Numbered from the stretch's first letter, positions 1 to 9,023 are shown. The stretch: 64,000 nt of DNA from Carnimonas nigrificans ATCC BAA-78 (GCF_000526695.1 NZ_JAGO01000012.1:1-64000), one strand, 5' to 3'. Translations and numbers: made by a program. The notes: generated from the sequence alone by a model not told the origin.

Positions 1-2
1 GT

Positions 3-302
3 TTTGTAGTTGCCGACAAGGGATATGATAGCCAGTCCCTGCGTCATTATTGTTCCAGCAAGGGAGTCCGTCCCATTATTCCTTATCGTCGAATGCGCAG
101 GACTCCCCGCCCGGGACTGCCATATCAATTTGACAAGCCCCGGTATCGCCAACGTAATGCTGTAGAAAGGTTATTTGGCTGGCTAAAGGAAAAACGCCGA
201 ATCAACTCTCGCTTTGACAAATTGGCCAGTAGCTTCAATGCCATGGTGACACTGGCCTGCATTGGGCGCTGTATGCGAGCAGACTTTTCAGACAGAACCT
301 AG
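3..302 (+). CDS. IS5-type transposase, C-terminal part (cut by window edge)
   Basis: The reading frame is open from base 3 to the TAG at 300-302 and enters from outside the window, so only about the last 99 residues are visible. The segment begins with the ADKGYDS context expected around a catalytic Asp. It continues to RNAVERLFGWLKEKRRI, which carries the catalytic Glu of the DDE fold in IS5-family transposases. The first internal ATG is at 93, but the frame is open upstream of it and is clearly coding. I could not define the right terminal inverted repeat of the element. A strong hairpin follows at 351-378, and convergent bioA begins its 3' end at 426. The family assignment at the IS5 level is fairly secure; the subgroup is not. 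Confidence 0.82.
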   Translation, partial: FVVADKGYDSQSLRHYCSSKGVRPIIPYRRMRRTPRPGLPYQFDKPRYRQRNAVERLFGWLKEKRRINSRFDKLASSFNAMVTLACIGRCMRADFSDRT

Positions 303-350
303 TGGCCGCATTTGAGCAAAAGCCTGACAGTTCGAATACAAGCCGAAGGT

Positions 351-390
351 AATGCCTCCATCAATGGATGGAGGCATTGTTGTTTCTGAG
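351..390 (+). terminator. Rho-independent terminator after the transposase
   Basis: A perfect 12-bp stem pairs 351-362 with 367-378 around a 4-nt loop. It is followed on the plus strand by the T-rich run TTGTTGTTT. On the minus strand, where it would serve bioA, no T-run follows the stem, so it looks one-directional. Confidence 0.65.
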
Positions 391-425
391 GGAGATACGG
401 GGAGCAGTTCATCCACACTTCCACG

Positions 426-1790
426 CTACCTACCACGCGTGGCGACTTCAATACACTCGGCGGTGACCTCACCCAGTAGCGCAATCTCGGGTTCGGTAAT
501 CACGTAAGGGGGCATCCAGTAGATCACATTCGCCAGCGGGCGCAGCAGCACGCCGCGCTGATAGGCGTGCTGATAAACCCTGGTGTTGAGGCGCTGCTGC
601 CAGGAATAGGGGGTGAGCGGCTGCTTGTTGGCGACCAGTTCGATGGCAACTACCATGCCGGTCTGACGCACATCGCCGACATGGGGGTGATCGCGCAGCG
701 GCGCTGCTGCTCGTGCCATCGCTTCGCTCTTGGCGCGGTTGCGCTCGATGATGTGCTGGTCGCGGAAGACATCCAGCGTCGCCAGTGCGGCGCTACAGGC
801 GAGGGCATTGCCGGTATAGCTGTGCGAATGCAGGAACGCCTTGAGGCTTTGATAATCATCATAGAAGGCGGCGTATACCTGATCGGTGGTCAGCACCACG
901 GAGAGCGGCAGGTAACCGCCGGTCAATGCTTTCGACAGACACAGGAAGTCAGGGCTAACGCCGGCCTGCTCAGCGGCAAAGAGCGTGCCGGTGCGGCCAA
1001 AGCCGACGGCGATTTCATCGAAGATCAGTTGCACGTTATGACGATCACACGCTTCGCGCAGCTTTTTCAGGTAGCTGGGCGGGTACATGCGCATTCCACC
1101 GGCACACTGAATCAATGGCTCCAGAATCACTGCCGCCAGCTCATCGGCATGCTGCTCCAGGGCCTGTTCCATATGGACGAACATGGATTCGGCGTGTGCG
1201 TCCCACTGCTCGCGCGGCAGTCCGAAGCAGTCGGGGGCGGGCACCTTGATCACATCCAGCATCAGGGCTTGATAGGTGTCGGTATAAAGCCCTACATCGC
1301 TGACCGACAGCGCGCCGAGGGTTTCACCGTGATAGCCGTTGGTCAGAGTGAGAAAGCGCTTCTTCTCGGGGCGGCCAATATTCTTCCAATAGTGGAAGCT
1401 CATTTTCAGCGCAATCTCGACCGCAGCCGAGCCGCTATCGGCATAGAAGCAGTGGTCCAGTCTTGGGGGCGTCAGCTCGATCAGGCGCTCTGACAGCTCA
1501 ATGACCGGCTGATGGGTAAAGCCTGACAGAATGACGTGCTCAAGCTGGTCGAGCTGCTCCTTCATGCGTTGGTTAATTGTCGGGTTGGCGTGCCCCAGCA
1601 CGTTGACCCACCACGAACTCACGGCATCGAGGTAACGATGGCCGTCGAAGTCTTCAAGCCACACCCCCTGGCCGCGCTTGATCGGGATCATGGGCAGCGT
1701 TTCATGATCCTTCATTTGGGTGCAGGGATGCCATACCGAGCGCAGGTCGCGCTGTTTCCAGTGTGCGTTGAGTGAAGGCGTGTCAGTCAT
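426..1790 (-). CDS. bioA: Adenosylmethionine-8-amino-7-oxononanoate aminotransferase BioA
   Basis: This PLP-dependent class III aminotransferase converts KAPA to DAPA using S-adenosylmethionine as amino donor, the third step of the biotin ring pathway. The start RDLRSVWHPCTQMKD, the DGHRYLDAVSSWWVN segment, FYADSGSAAVEIALKM, the LIFDEIAVGFGRTGT block and the SKALTGGYLPLS region with the PLP lysine are diagnostic. The frame is open further upstream, but the ATG at 1790 gives a 454-residue protein of family length and begins at the conserved N-terminus. It overlaps the bioD stop by 8 bp, which indicates translational coupling as the last gene of bioBFHCDA. Confidence 0.96.
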   Translation of the reverse strand: MTDTPSLNAHWKQRDLRSVWHPCTQMKDHETLPMIPIKRGQGVWLEDFDGHRYLDAVSSWWVNVLGHANPTINQRMKEQLDQLEHVILSGFTHQPVIELSERLIELTPPRLDHCFYADSGSAAVEIALKMSFHYWKNIGRPEKKRFLTLTNGYHGETLGALSVSDVGLYTDTYQALMLDVIKVPAPDCFGLPREQWDAHAESMFVHMEQALEQHADELAAVILEPLIQCAGGMRMYPPSYLKKLREACDRHNVQLIFDEIAVGFGRTGTLFAAEQAGVSPDFLCLSKALTGGYLPLSVVLTTDQVYAAFYDDYQSLKAFLHSHSYTGNALACSAALATLDVFRDQHIIERNRAKSEAMARAAAPLRDHPHVGDVRQTGMVVAIELVANKQPLTPYSWQQRLNTRVYQHAYQRGVLLRPLANVIYWMPPYVITEPEIALLGEVTAECIEVATRGR

Positions 1791-2508
1791 GAGGCGTACT
1801 CCTTGCCAGCAGCGGTGTGAGAGAGAGGTAAGAGGCGGCGTTGGCTGCGGTGGCGCAGGGCAAGTGCGGCACCACACCGAGACAGGGAGCAGGCAGCCAC
1901 TGGCGCAGGGCATCGAGGTTTTGTGCCAGGCGGCTCTGTTGGGGCGCTTGTGCGCTCTTGGCATCGACCAGGTTGGCGACCCAGCCCGCCACCTTCAGCC
2001 CATCGCGCTCAATTGCCTCCAGCGTCAGGCGGGCATGGTTGATTGCGCCCAGCTTCACGCCAACCACCAGTATCACGTCGAGGTGCAGCGCTTTGGCGAG
2101 ATCCGCCAGGGTTTCGCGTTCATTCAGCGGTACTCGCCAGCCACCCGCGCCTTCAATCAGAGTGAAGTCAGCGGGCGTGTCATCCAGCAACTGGCGCATC
2201 GGCGTATGGAGATCAGCGACGCTCAAGGCGATACCGGCTTCGGTGGCGGCGATATGGGGCGCAATCGCGGGGGCCAGCGCGATGGGATTAACGCGAGAAT
2301 AGGCGAGCGGTGGCTGGCATTCGGCCAGCAGTGCTTCTGCATCGCTGTTACGCAGCCCTCCATCGGTCATCCGTGATCCCGAGGCGACGGGTTTGCCTGC
2401 GGCGGTAGTCAAGCCATGTTGACGAGCCAGATGAAGTAGCGCGCAACTAATGAAGGTTTTGCCGACATCGGTATCGGTGCCGGTAACAAAAAAACGGTGG
2501 TGGGTCAT
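1783..2508 (-). CDS. bioD: Dethiobiotin synthetase BioD
   Basis: This enzyme closes the ureido ring of DAPA with CO2 and ATP to form dethiobiotin in the cytoplasm. The N-terminal FVTGTDTDVGKTFISCALL is the extended P-loop of the family. A second conserved block, EGAGGWRVPL, contributes to DAPA binding. The length of 241 residues is slightly longer than the common ~225. It begins two bases after the bioC stop and overlaps the start of bioA, so it sits inside the same tightly packed transcript. Confidence 0.95.
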   Translation of the reverse strand: MTHHRFFVTGTDTDVGKTFISCALLHLARQHGLTTAAGKPVASGSRMTDGGLRNSDAEALLAECQPPLAYSRVNPIALAPAIAPHIAATEAGIALSVADLHTPMRQLLDDTPADFTLIEGAGGWRVPLNERETLADLAKALHLDVILVVGVKLGAINHARLTLEAIERDGLKVAGWVANLVDAKSAQAPQQSRLAQNLDALRQWLPAPCLGVVPHLPCATAANAASYLSLTPLLARSTPHD

Positions 2509-2510
2509 GG

Positions 2511-3311
2511 TCAGTTCACGTTTTGAAGCACAAGGAGCCAGGTGTCGTAGCGGGCTGGAACGCCGTTGGGAAAGCGCTGGGCGGCGAGCGCTTCGAGGCG
2601 TTTCAGCGGCATGCGCTGCGGCGTGCTCGGGCGGGAAGGAGAGTGCGCGCCCAGAGTTTTGAGCTTGCGCAGCAGAGTGAGCGCATCGGGGTAGTCGTAG
2701 CGAAAGTCGCGGCGCTGACAGCTTCGTAAGGTGAGGCCGCTTTGTGCGATGGCTTGATGCAGGATGGTGCCGTTATCAAAGCGGTTGAGTGTCGCACCAA
2801 GGCCCGCTGCGCGGCACAACTCCTTGAATTCGCTGAAGGTGTTATCACCGAGGGTAGTGAAGGCGAGCCAGCCGCCGGGGCGCAGCACCCGTTTGGCTTC
2901 GGCCAGAAATCCGTCCAGTCGGGGCAGCCACTGTACGGCGAGATTGGAGAGACACAGCTCAAGGCTCTGGGCGGCCAGCGGCAGGTGCTCGGCATCACCA
3001 CACAGCCAGTGAGCTTGGGGAAGTCGCTGGCGGGCGCTGGTCAGCATGCGGGGGGCGAGATCAACGCCCACCAGCCGCCGCTCGGCAATGCCAGCCTGCG
3101 CGAGCTGTTCCAGCATAAAGCCGGTGCCGCAGCCAATATCGCCACAGCGAGGGTGAGAATCCAGAACGTGGGGCGCAGCCTGACGCAGGTTATCCAGTAG
3201 CGCACGGCCCGTCTGGCGCTGGAGCACGGCGGCAGCGTCGTAGCTTTCAGCCGCGCTGCCGAAGCATTCAGCGATGCGCGCCTTGTCGATACCATTGGCG
3301 GACGAACTCAT
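2511..3311 (-). CDS. bioC: Malonyl-ACP O-methyltransferase BioC
   Basis: BioC methylates the free carboxyl of malonyl-ACP so that the fatty acid machinery can elongate it towards pimeloyl-ACP methyl ester. The protein is a class I SAM methyltransferase of 266 residues. It has the family N-terminus IAECFGSAAESYDAAAVLQ, the SAM-binding motif DIGCGTGFMLEQL, and LSNLAVQW followed by AKRVLRPGGWLAFTT. Its start overlaps the end of bioH by 4 bp (ATGA). The neighbouring bioH supports BioC over a generic methyltransferase. Confidence 0.93.
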   Translation of the reverse strand: MSSSANGIDKARIAECFGSAAESYDAAAVLQRQTGRALLDNLRQAAPHVLDSHPRCGDIGCGTGFMLEQLAQAGIAERRLVGVDLAPRMLTSARQRLPQAHWLCGDAEHLPLAAQSLELCLSNLAVQWLPRLDGFLAEAKRVLRPGGWLAFTTLGDNTFSEFKELCRAAGLGATLNRFDNGTILHQAIAQSGLTLRSCQRRDFRYDYPDALTLLRKLKTLGAHSPSRPSTPQRMPLKRLEALAAQRFPNGVPARYDTWLLVLQNVN

Positions 3312-4063
3312 GAGTGAGGGGCCTCGCGCTGTATAAAGTCGGTGATCCGCATCGCCAGTGGCGCAGGATTTTCGATAACGCTCGCGTGGCAGCCAGGCAG
3401 CGTCTCGGTTGTGAGCAACGGATTTGCGAGCTGGCTTATGGCATGCGCCGCACTGCTGGGCACCAGCGCATCATGGCGAGTAAAGAGGTGCAGTTGCGGT
3501 AGCGCCAGTGTCGCCAGCAGGGCGCGGTTATCAAGCTGCGCCAGTAGCTGTAAGCCAGCTTCCCCCACCGGATCAGAAACATCGCCAAGCTGTGCGCGTA
3601 ACGTGGCGATCAGCGAGCGCTGACGTGCGCCCTGGCTGCATAGCAGGGCAAAACGCTGGCGGGTTGCCAGTGGGTCACGCCTAAAGCGAGCACGGAAGTC
3701 GTCGAATACAGCGGCATCCAGCGCCTGCGGCCACTCCTCGGAGGCACTGAAGCGTGCGTTGCTGGCGATGGTGACAAGACCGGCAAAGCGCTGTGGGGCG
3801 CGTTCGGCGAGTCGGCTTGCCAGCATGCCGCCCAGCGACCAGCCGCCAATCCAGAGCCGGTAATTACCTGAATCACCAATCTCCTCAATGCGCTGTTCAA
3901 GGGCCTGACACCATTCAGTGAGATTGTCAGTGGCAAGTTCAGGCAGGGCTTCCAGCTGCACATCGAGTTCGGGCAGCGTCTGCGCGAGACTGGCTTGCAA
4001 AGGGGTCAGGGCGGTGACGCGAAAGCCCCAGCCGCTTATCAACAGTAAACGAGTGGCTGTCAT
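3308..4063 (-). CDS. bioH: Pimeloyl-ACP methyl ester carboxylesterase BioH
   Basis: This alpha/beta hydrolase removes the methyl ester from pimeloyl-ACP and so ends BioC-initiated chain growth. Visible features are the N-terminal LLISGWGF oxyanion region, the nucleophile elbow GWSLGG, the following LVTIASNARF, and a late GCHASVIENP carrying the catalytic His. The length of 251 residues matches the family. It overlaps bioF upstream and bioC downstream by 4 bp each. Proteobacterial genomes vary in where bioH lies; here it is inside the bio operon. Confidence 0.91.
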   Translation of the reverse strand: MTATRLLLISGWGFRVTALTPLQASLAQTLPELDVQLEALPELATDNLTEWCQALEQRIEEIGDSGNYRLWIGGWSLGGMLASRLAERAPQRFAGLVTIASNARFSASEEWPQALDAAVFDDFRARFRRDPLATRQRFALLCSQGARQRSLIATLRAQLGDVSDPVGEAGLQLLAQLDNRALLATLALPQLHLFTRHDALVPSSAAHAISQLANPLLTTETLPGCHASVIENPAPLAMRITDFIQREAPHS

Positions 4064-5220
4064 GAGGTGGTCAGGTTGTCAGAGGAGAAGACGTTGTAAT
4101 GACACGCCAGCCGCTCTACCAGACGACGAATATCATCAGGGCGCTGGCGGGCGGAGAGGGTGATACGCAGTCGGCTGCTGCCGTTCGGCACCGTGGGCGG
4201 GCGAATGGCTCCCACCCGCAGACCGTCATCGAGCAAACGCTGGGCCAGCGCCATGGTGAGGGTTTCGTCGCCTACCACGAGGCTCTGAATTGGCGTGACG
4301 CTGGGCAGCGGTTCAAGCCCTGCGGCGCGGGCCAGTTGCTGGAATAACGCAATATGGTGATGGAGGCGATCGCGATGTTCGGGAGCTTCCATGGCGAGCT
4401 GCACGGCCTGATCGGCTGCCGCTGCGGACATTGGTGCCAGACCGGTCGAGTAGATATAGGGGCGCGCCAGTTGGATCAGCCCCTCGATCAGTTGCTGACT
4501 TCCGGCAACGAAGGCGCCCTGACTGCCCAGCGCCTTGCTGAAGGTGCCAATCACCACCGCGACCTGCTGCGGATGGCTGCCCTCGCAGACGCCTGCGCCG
4601 CTGCTGCCCATCACCCCAACCCCGTGGGCATCGTCGATAATCAGGGTGGCGTCATGGCGGGCGGCCAGCGTGCCAAGCGCGTTGAGTGGCGCAATATCGC
4701 CTTCCATGCTGAAAATACCGTCGCTGACAATAAAGCGTTGCCCCTGTTTACCTTCCAAACGTGTCAGACGGTGTTCCAGATCGCTGCTGTCCAGATGGGC
4801 GTAGCGCTCCAGACGCGCGCCGCTCAAGCGAGTGCCGTCCAGCAGTGAGGCGTGGTTAAGGCGGTCATGCAGGCAGTAATCTCCACGCCCGCTCAGCGCA
4901 TCAAGCACCGCGAGATTGGCCTGAAATCCGCTGGGAAAGAGTAGCGCGCGCTCGCGCCCCAGGCACGCCGCCAACCGCTCTTCGAGGCGCTGATGAATAG
5001 CGCAATAGCCGCCCACCAGCGGCGATGCTGCTGCACTGCTGCCAAACTGCTCGGCGGCCTGCGTTGCCGCCTTGATAACCGCGGGGTGCTGACTGAAGCC
5101 GAGATAATCGTTGCCGGCAAAATCCACTACGCCTGGCTGGTGCTGCCAGCGCTGGCGATAGCGCTGCTGCTCCTTTCTCTCTTCCAGCTTCTGTGAAAGC
5201 CAGTGTTCCAGAGCGGTCAT
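4060..5220 (-). CDS. bioF: 8-amino-7-oxononanoate synthase BioF
   Basis: BioF is a PLP-dependent alpha-oxoamine synthase that condenses pimeloyl-ACP with alanine to give KAPA. The family N-terminus appears as [15 protein letters not shown]. It is followed by [12 protein letters not shown], the [13 protein letters not shown] block and the PLP-lysine region [13 protein letters not shown]. The 386-residue length is typical. It begins 3 bp after the bioB stop and runs into bioH with a 4-bp overlap. Confidence 0.96.
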   Translation of the reverse strand: MTALEHWLSQKLEERKEQQRYRQRWQHQPGVVDFAGNDYLGFSQHPAVIKAATQAAEQFGSSAAASPLVGGYCAIHQRLEERLAACLGRERALLFPSGFQANLAVLDALSGRGDYCLHDRLNHASLLDGTRLSGARLERYAHLDSSDLEHRLTRLEGKQGQRFIVSDGIFSMEGDIAPLNALGTLAARHDATLIIDDAHGVGVMGSSGAGVCEGSHPQQVAVVIGTFSKALGSQGAFVAGSQQLIEGLIQLARPYIYSTGLAPMSAAAADQAVQLAMEAPEHRDRLHHHIALFQQLARAAGLEPLPSVTPIQSLVVGDETLTMALAQRLLDDGLRVGAIRPPTVPNGSSRLRITLSARQRPDDIRRLVERLACHYNVFSSDNLTTS

Positions 5221-5223
5221 CGC

Positions 5224-6267
5224 TTAGTGGGCCGTGGCATCGACGGCCAGCTCGCTTACACGCTGACTGTGCAGGTTTTCGTGAATGGCCGCGTCGAGGG
5301 TGCTGTCATCAAACTCTTCGCGCTGTTCAGGGCGCATGCCCAAACGCTGGAAGAGGCTTTGATCGTGATCAAACTCAGGATTGGGGGTAGTCAGCAAGCG
5401 CTGGCCGTAAAAGATCGAATTGGCTCCGGCAAAGAAGGTCATCGCCTGCAACTCATCGCTCATCTGCTCACGGCCTGCCGCCAGCCTGACGCGGGAATGC
5501 GGCATCAGAATCCGGGCAGTGGCGACGGTACGTACAAATTCCAGCGGATCAAGATCATCGGCGTCGGCCAGCGGCGTGCCCTCGACCCTCACCAGCATAT
5601 TGATCGGCACGCTCTCCGGATGCACCGGCAGATTGGCGAGCTGTTGCAGCAGGCCAGCCCGGTCATTGACGGATTCGCCCATGCCCAGAATGCCGCCGGC
5701 ACAGAGTTTCATGCCGGCATCGCGGACATGCCGCAGCGTATCGAGGCGCTCGGCGTAGGTGCGGGTCGTAATGATGCTGTCGTAATACTCTGGCGAGGTA
5801 TCGAGATTATGGTTGTAATAGTCCAGCCCCGCATCGGCGAGATCAGTCGCCTGCTGTGGAGTCAGCCGCCCCAGCGTCATGCAGGTTTCAAGCCCCATGG
5901 CGCGCACCCCTTTGACCATTTCGATCACATAAGGCATGTCCTTGGCGCTGGGATGCTTCCAGGCGGCTCCCATGCAAAAGCGGGTCGCTCCGATCGCTTT
6001 GGCGGCGTGCGCTTCTTCCAGCACCTTCTCGACCTGCATCAGCTTTTGGCGCTCAAGCGAGGTGTTGTAGTGACCCGACTGCGGACAATACTTGCAATCC
6101 TCCGGACACGCGCCTGTTTTGATGGAGAGCAGCGTCGATACCTGGATGGCATGAGGATCGAAATGGGCGCGATGTACTGATTGCGCTTCAAACAGCAGGT
6201 CATGAAAAGGGCGGGTCAGCAGCGCTTCTATCTCGCCGCGGTGCCAGTCGTGGCGTATCTCGGTCAT
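5224..6267 (-). CDS. bioB: Biotin synthase BioB
   Basis: This radical SAM enzyme inserts sulfur into dethiobiotin. The CxxxCxxC cluster ligands are in the segment [17 protein letters not shown]. The downstream ARFC-type residues, here [10 protein letters not shown], and [11 protein letters not shown] fit the second cluster region. The frame is open up to 6393, but the ATG at 6267 gives 347 residues and the usual N-terminus just before [13 protein letters not shown]. The Shine-Dalgarno sequence is weak. It is the first gene of the biotin operon, and a BirA-type operator lies about 140 bp upstream. Confidence 0.95.
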   Translation of the reverse strand: MTEIRHDWHRGEIEALLTRPFHDLLFEAQSVHRAHFDPHAIQVSTLLSIKTGACPEDCKYCPQSGHYNTSLERQKLMQVEKVLEEAHAAKAIGATRFCMGAAWKHPSAKDMPYVIEMVKGVRAMGLETCMTLGRLTPQQATDLADAGLDYYNHNLDTSPEYYDSIITTRTYAERLDTLRHVRDAGMKLCAGGILGMGESVNDRAGLLQQLANLPVHPESVPINMLVRVEGTPLADADDLDPLEFVRTVATARILMPHSRVRLAAGREQMSDELQAMTFFAGANSIFYGQRLLTTPNPEFDHDQSLFQRLGMRPEQREEFDDSTLDAAIHENLHSQRVSELAVDATAH

Positions 6268-6408
6268 GAGCGGGTCGCTTTTGTCGCGGGGCGTTATGGG
6301 GGCTGTAGCGCCTGCTGCGGGCAGAAGCAGTACGACATTCCCCGTGTGTGATGTAGCGCAGTGCTGCACCATTTTTTCGGATGCTAGTGTCACGAGGGTG
6401 GGGGTATA

Positions 6409-6440
6409 ATGTCAACCTTAAATATTTTTTTGGTTTACAT
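6409..6440. promoter_or_regulatory. BirA (biotin repressor) operator between bioB and the lipid kinase gene
   Basis: Two 9-bp inverted half-sites, ATGTCAACC at 6409-6417 and GGTTTACAT at 6432-6440, are separated by 14 bp. This matches the known BirA operator form (TGTAAACC, about 14 bp, GGTTTACA) with one mismatch. It lies in the 279-bp gap upstream of bioB. On the plus strand a perfect TATAAT occurs at 6404-6409, touching the left half-site. On the minus strand the left half-site contains TTGACA, which could serve as the bioB -35 element, although no good -10 follows at standard spacing. Confidence 0.85.
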
Positions 6441-6546
6441 TACCAAAAAGCAACGGATTTTACGCGTTTGCTATGTTGGTTACTGGCGAAAAAAGATAAC
6501 CTTCTCTCTATTCTTGACCCATGCAGCTGGTGATTAAGGAGCGCAC

Positions 6547-7491
6547 TTGAGCAGCAGCATTCGATTGATTCTTAATGGTAAGTCGTCGGACCAGCCGCGT
6601 TTGCGCAAAATGGTTAATCGCCTTCGTAAGCAGGGGATCGGTATTGACGTGCGCGTTACCTGGGAAGGTAGCGACATCGAGGATTTCATCTATCAGGCCA
6701 GCGCCAATGGCGTTGAGCGAGTGATTGTGGGCGGCGGCGATGGCACCGTACACGGTGCGGCCAATGCGCTGATGAAGCTCCCTGAAGAATACCGCCCGTC
6801 GCTGGGGATCATTCCGCTGGGCACGGCCAATGACTTTGCGCGTGCCGCTGGCATTCCCCATTCGGCCACTGAAGCCTTTGCGCTGGCAGTGCGTGAAGAA
6901 GCCGTGCCGATTGACCTTGGCAAGGTTGGCGATACCTGGTTCATCAACGTGGTATCGGGTGGCTTCGGCGCTTCGGTCACGGCCAGCACGCCGCCCATGT
7001 TGAAGCGCATGCTGGGGGGCGGTGCCTATTCGCTGGTAGGTGCTGCGCGCATTCTCAGCTTCTCGCCCTATTCAGGGCATTTGCGCATGCCTGAATTCGA
7101 AGATAACGCCGACATGGTGGTCATCGCGATTGGCAATGGTCGTCAGGCGGGCGGTGCTCAGGAGCTGACCGCCAAGGCGTATATCGACGATGGCCTGCTC
7201 GATGTGCTGGTAATCAACGACTTCAGGCTGCGTGATGTGCCGCGCCTGCTGCGCCAGCTTGAGCATCTGTCGCCCGACAATGATCTGGTGCGCTACTTCC
7301 GTACGCCGTGGATCGAGCTTGAGTGCGAAACGCCATTGCCGGTAACGCTGGATGGCGAGATGCAGGAAGTGAAAAAGGGGCGCTTTGAAATTGCGCCGGG
7401 AGTGATTGATGTTGTGGTGCCCCCCGATAGCAAAATGCTGAAAAATCGCATTGAAGTGCCAGCGGAGCCTTCCGACGACGAGGATGAGTAG
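6547..7491 (+). CDS. YegS/DgkA-like lipid kinase (diacylglycerol kinase catalytic domain)
   Basis: This is a 314-residue member of the diacylglycerol/sphingosine kinase superfamily. It probably phosphorylates a lipid alcohol at the inner membrane surface. The P-loop-like GGGDGTVHGAANALM lies near residues 60-75, LGIIPLGTANDFARA at about 95, and VSGGFGASVTAS near 135. The C-terminal part holds GRQAGGAQ and LDGEM, typical of YegS. The start is TTG at 6547, preceded at good distance by TAAGGAG. The last residues form an acidic tail (EPSDDEDE). It is divergent from bioB. The physiological substrate cannot be read from sequence. Confidence 0.88.
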   Translation: MSSSIRLILNGKSSDQPRLRKMVNRLRKQGIGIDVRVTWEGSDIEDFIYQASANGVERVIVGGGDGTVHGAANALMKLPEEYRPSLGIIPLGTANDFARAAGIPHSATEAFALAVREEAVPIDLGKVGDTWFINVVSGGFGASVTASTPPMLKRMLGGGAYSLVGAARILSFSPYSGHLRMPEFEDNADMVVIAIGNGRQAGGAQELTAKAYIDDGLLDVLVINDFRLRDVPRLLRQLEHLSPDNDLVRYFRTPWIELECETPLPVTLDGEMQEVKKGRFEIAPGVIDVVVPPDSKMLKNRIEVPAEPSDDEDE

Positions 7492-7707
7492 TCGGCACTG
7501 CGCTATGGGGCCAGCCGTGGCGATGTGGCGGCAGCAGGCAACACTATTTTTCGCCAGACAGGGAAGCTGGGCAATTGAGGTATCAAAAAGGAGACCGCCG
7601 CCCACTGAACCGCTGGCGCGTTGCGGTGTCCTATTCGTGGAGTGGCGTATTTGCTGATCAGACAACCAGCAAGCCCTTGTCGGTTTTTCAGGTCGGGAGA
7701 ATGTAGA

Positions 7708-8052
7708 GTGAAACGTATCAGCATGATGGCAATTGCGGCAGCTTCCATGGCAGCACTGCTCGGTGTGGCCGGGTGTAGTCAGTCGGATGACGACACGCCC
7801 CCTGATACCGGTGCCGATAGCGCAACATCGGCTCAGCAGCAGAGTGATTCGGCGGCCGCGAACGATGCCGGCAATCAGAGCGATATGCAGGGCACCGATA
7901 GCACTGATGACAGTGACAGCGATACTCATGATGATCTGTCGAGCCAGGGAATGCCGCCGGATGAGTCGAGCCGTGATCTTGATCACTCCCCTGAAAGTGA
8001 TCCGCAGTCCGGCACGCTAGAAGGCGGGCAAACCGATCAGACCCAGCAGTAA
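7708..8052 (+). CDS. Small Asp/Ser/Gln-rich lipoprotein
   Basis: A GTG start at 7708 follows GGGAGA by 7 nt and yields 114 residues. A type II signal peptide is evident: KR, a hydrophobic stretch, then the lipobox VAGC. The mature chain after the Cys is low-complexity and very acidic (runs of DDD, DSTDDSDSDTHDD, many Q, S and D), so it is probably a disordered, membrane-anchored envelope protein. I do not recognise a family. The open frame extends upstream to 7621, but the lipobox position favours 7708. A strong terminator follows. Confidence 0.75.
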   Translation: MKRISMMAIAAASMAALLGVAGCSQSDDDTPPDTGADSATSAQQQSDSAAANDAGNQSDMQGTDSTDDSDSDTHDDLSSQGMPPDESSRDLDHSPESDPQSGTLEGGQTDQTQQ

Positions 8053-8091
8053 CCTCTGCTGAGCACCGGGTTATTCCCCGGAACACAGAAC

Positions 8092-8141
8092 AAGAACACC
8101 CCGATGCTTGGATACTTCCAGCCGTCGGGGTGTTCTTTTTT
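8092..8141 (+). terminator. Strong Rho-independent terminator after the lipoprotein gene
   Basis: A perfect 13-bp stem (8092-8104 with 8125-8137) ends in a run of six T at 8136-8141. It separates the lipoprotein gene from the convergent GntR regulator gene. Confidence 0.9.
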
Positions 8142-8181
8142 AGGGGGATACACGACTGGCTCTCGTGAGGGCGCCGCTGCC

Positions 8182-8823
8182 TTATCCCTTGTAGACCGCC
8201 AGCAGGCTGCGTTCGGATTGTTGCAGGTAGGCAGCGAGACGGGTGGCCGCCTGCTGGTTCTCTCCCTGCTTGAGCAGTTCAACGATAGCGCTGTTGCTTT
8301 CGATATAAGGCGCGTGAATGCGTGCCGGATCATCCACCAACCCAAATGCCAGGCGCAGCTCCGCACAGAGATCGGCATAGATTGCCTCGATGCGAGGGCT
8401 GTCGGTCAGACTGACAAGGGCGCGGTGGAAGTCGATGTTGGCACTGCCTACCGTTAGCCAGGCGTGTTCTTCCCGCGCGGCGCGAGCCTGCTCAACCGCC
8501 TGCGCCATACGCGCGATGGCGGGGTGGTGAGGGGAAGCATCCGCCACGGCCTGACATTCGATCAGTTGCCTGACCCGATAGATATCAATGATTGCAGCGA
8601 GGTCGGGGCGCGCCACCATCACCCCTGCGTAGGGAATATGGGTAAGCAGCCCCTGCTGGGTCAGCAGGCGAAAAGCCTCGCGCAGTGTATTGCGTGATAC
8701 TTCCAGTTGCTCGGCCAACTGTTTTTCCGACAGGCGCTGTCCGGGCAGCAAACGGCCTTCCACCACCCACTGGCGAATGGTCGCGGCGATGGTGCTGCCA
8801 AGGCTGGCGGCGGGTTCATTCAT
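8182..8823 (-). CDS. GntR/FadR-family (FCD domain) transcriptional regulator
   Basis: The N-terminal winged helix contains LSEKQLAEQLEVSRNTLREA and LLTQQGLLTHIPYAGVMVA. The C-terminal part is a helical FCD effector domain with conserved D, H and E/H residues (IDFHRALVSLTDSPRIEAIY). From the ATG at 8823 it has 213 residues. An earlier in-frame start at 8871 is possible, but the DNA-binding domain starts soon after 8823 and AAGAAGG precedes it by about 10 nt. It is divergent from the 5-oxoproline operon, so it is probably its repressor, with 5-oxoproline or a related acid as inferred ligand. Confidence 0.9.
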   Translation of the reverse strand: MNEPAASLGSTIAATIRQWVVEGRLLPGQRLSEKQLAEQLEVSRNTLREAFRLLTQQGLLTHIPYAGVMVARPDLAAIIDIYRVRQLIECQAVADASPHHPAIARMAQAVEQARAAREEHAWLTVGSANIDFHRALVSLTDSPRIEAIYADLCAELRLAFGLVDDPARIHAPYIESNSAIVELLKQGENQQAATRLAAYLQQSERSLLAVYKG

Positions 8824-8972
8824 AAGCAGTAAACCTTCTTGCTGGTCAGCACAGGGACAGTGAGTGAGCATAACGCATTCGCGACGCTGACGATTTGCCT
8901 TTCTCTATTCCTTCCTTTCCTTTCTTTTCTGTCATGGCGCTGCACGATATAGGTGCGCGACCTGATCCAGCC

Positions 8973-9023
8973 TGCATCATTCTGATGCAATTGATCAAAG
9001 ATCGAATGTCATTGTTCAACAAT
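8973..9023. promoter_or_regulatory. Cluster of palindromes, candidate GntR operators
   Basis: The 336-bp divergent region holds three palindromes close together. They are TGCATCA-ttc-TGATGCA at 8973-8989, TTGATCAA at 8991-8998, and ATTGTT-c-AACAAT at 9011-9023. The last resembles sites used by FCD-type GntR proteins. A TATAAA at 9031-9036 could be part of the promoter of the transporter operon, which would place the palindromes over or just upstream of it. Confidence 0.5.

Noticed and set aside
320-345. GTTCGAATAC sequence resembling a tRNA T-arm
   Set aside because: There is no cloverleaf around it, and the following hairpin is a terminator.
567-1493. 308-residue plus-strand open frame
   Set aside because: It is antisense to bioA, whose family motifs are unmistakable, and has no domain or ribosome-binding site.
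5203-6180. 325-residue plus-strand open frame
   Set aside because: It is the shadow of bioB on the opposite strand.
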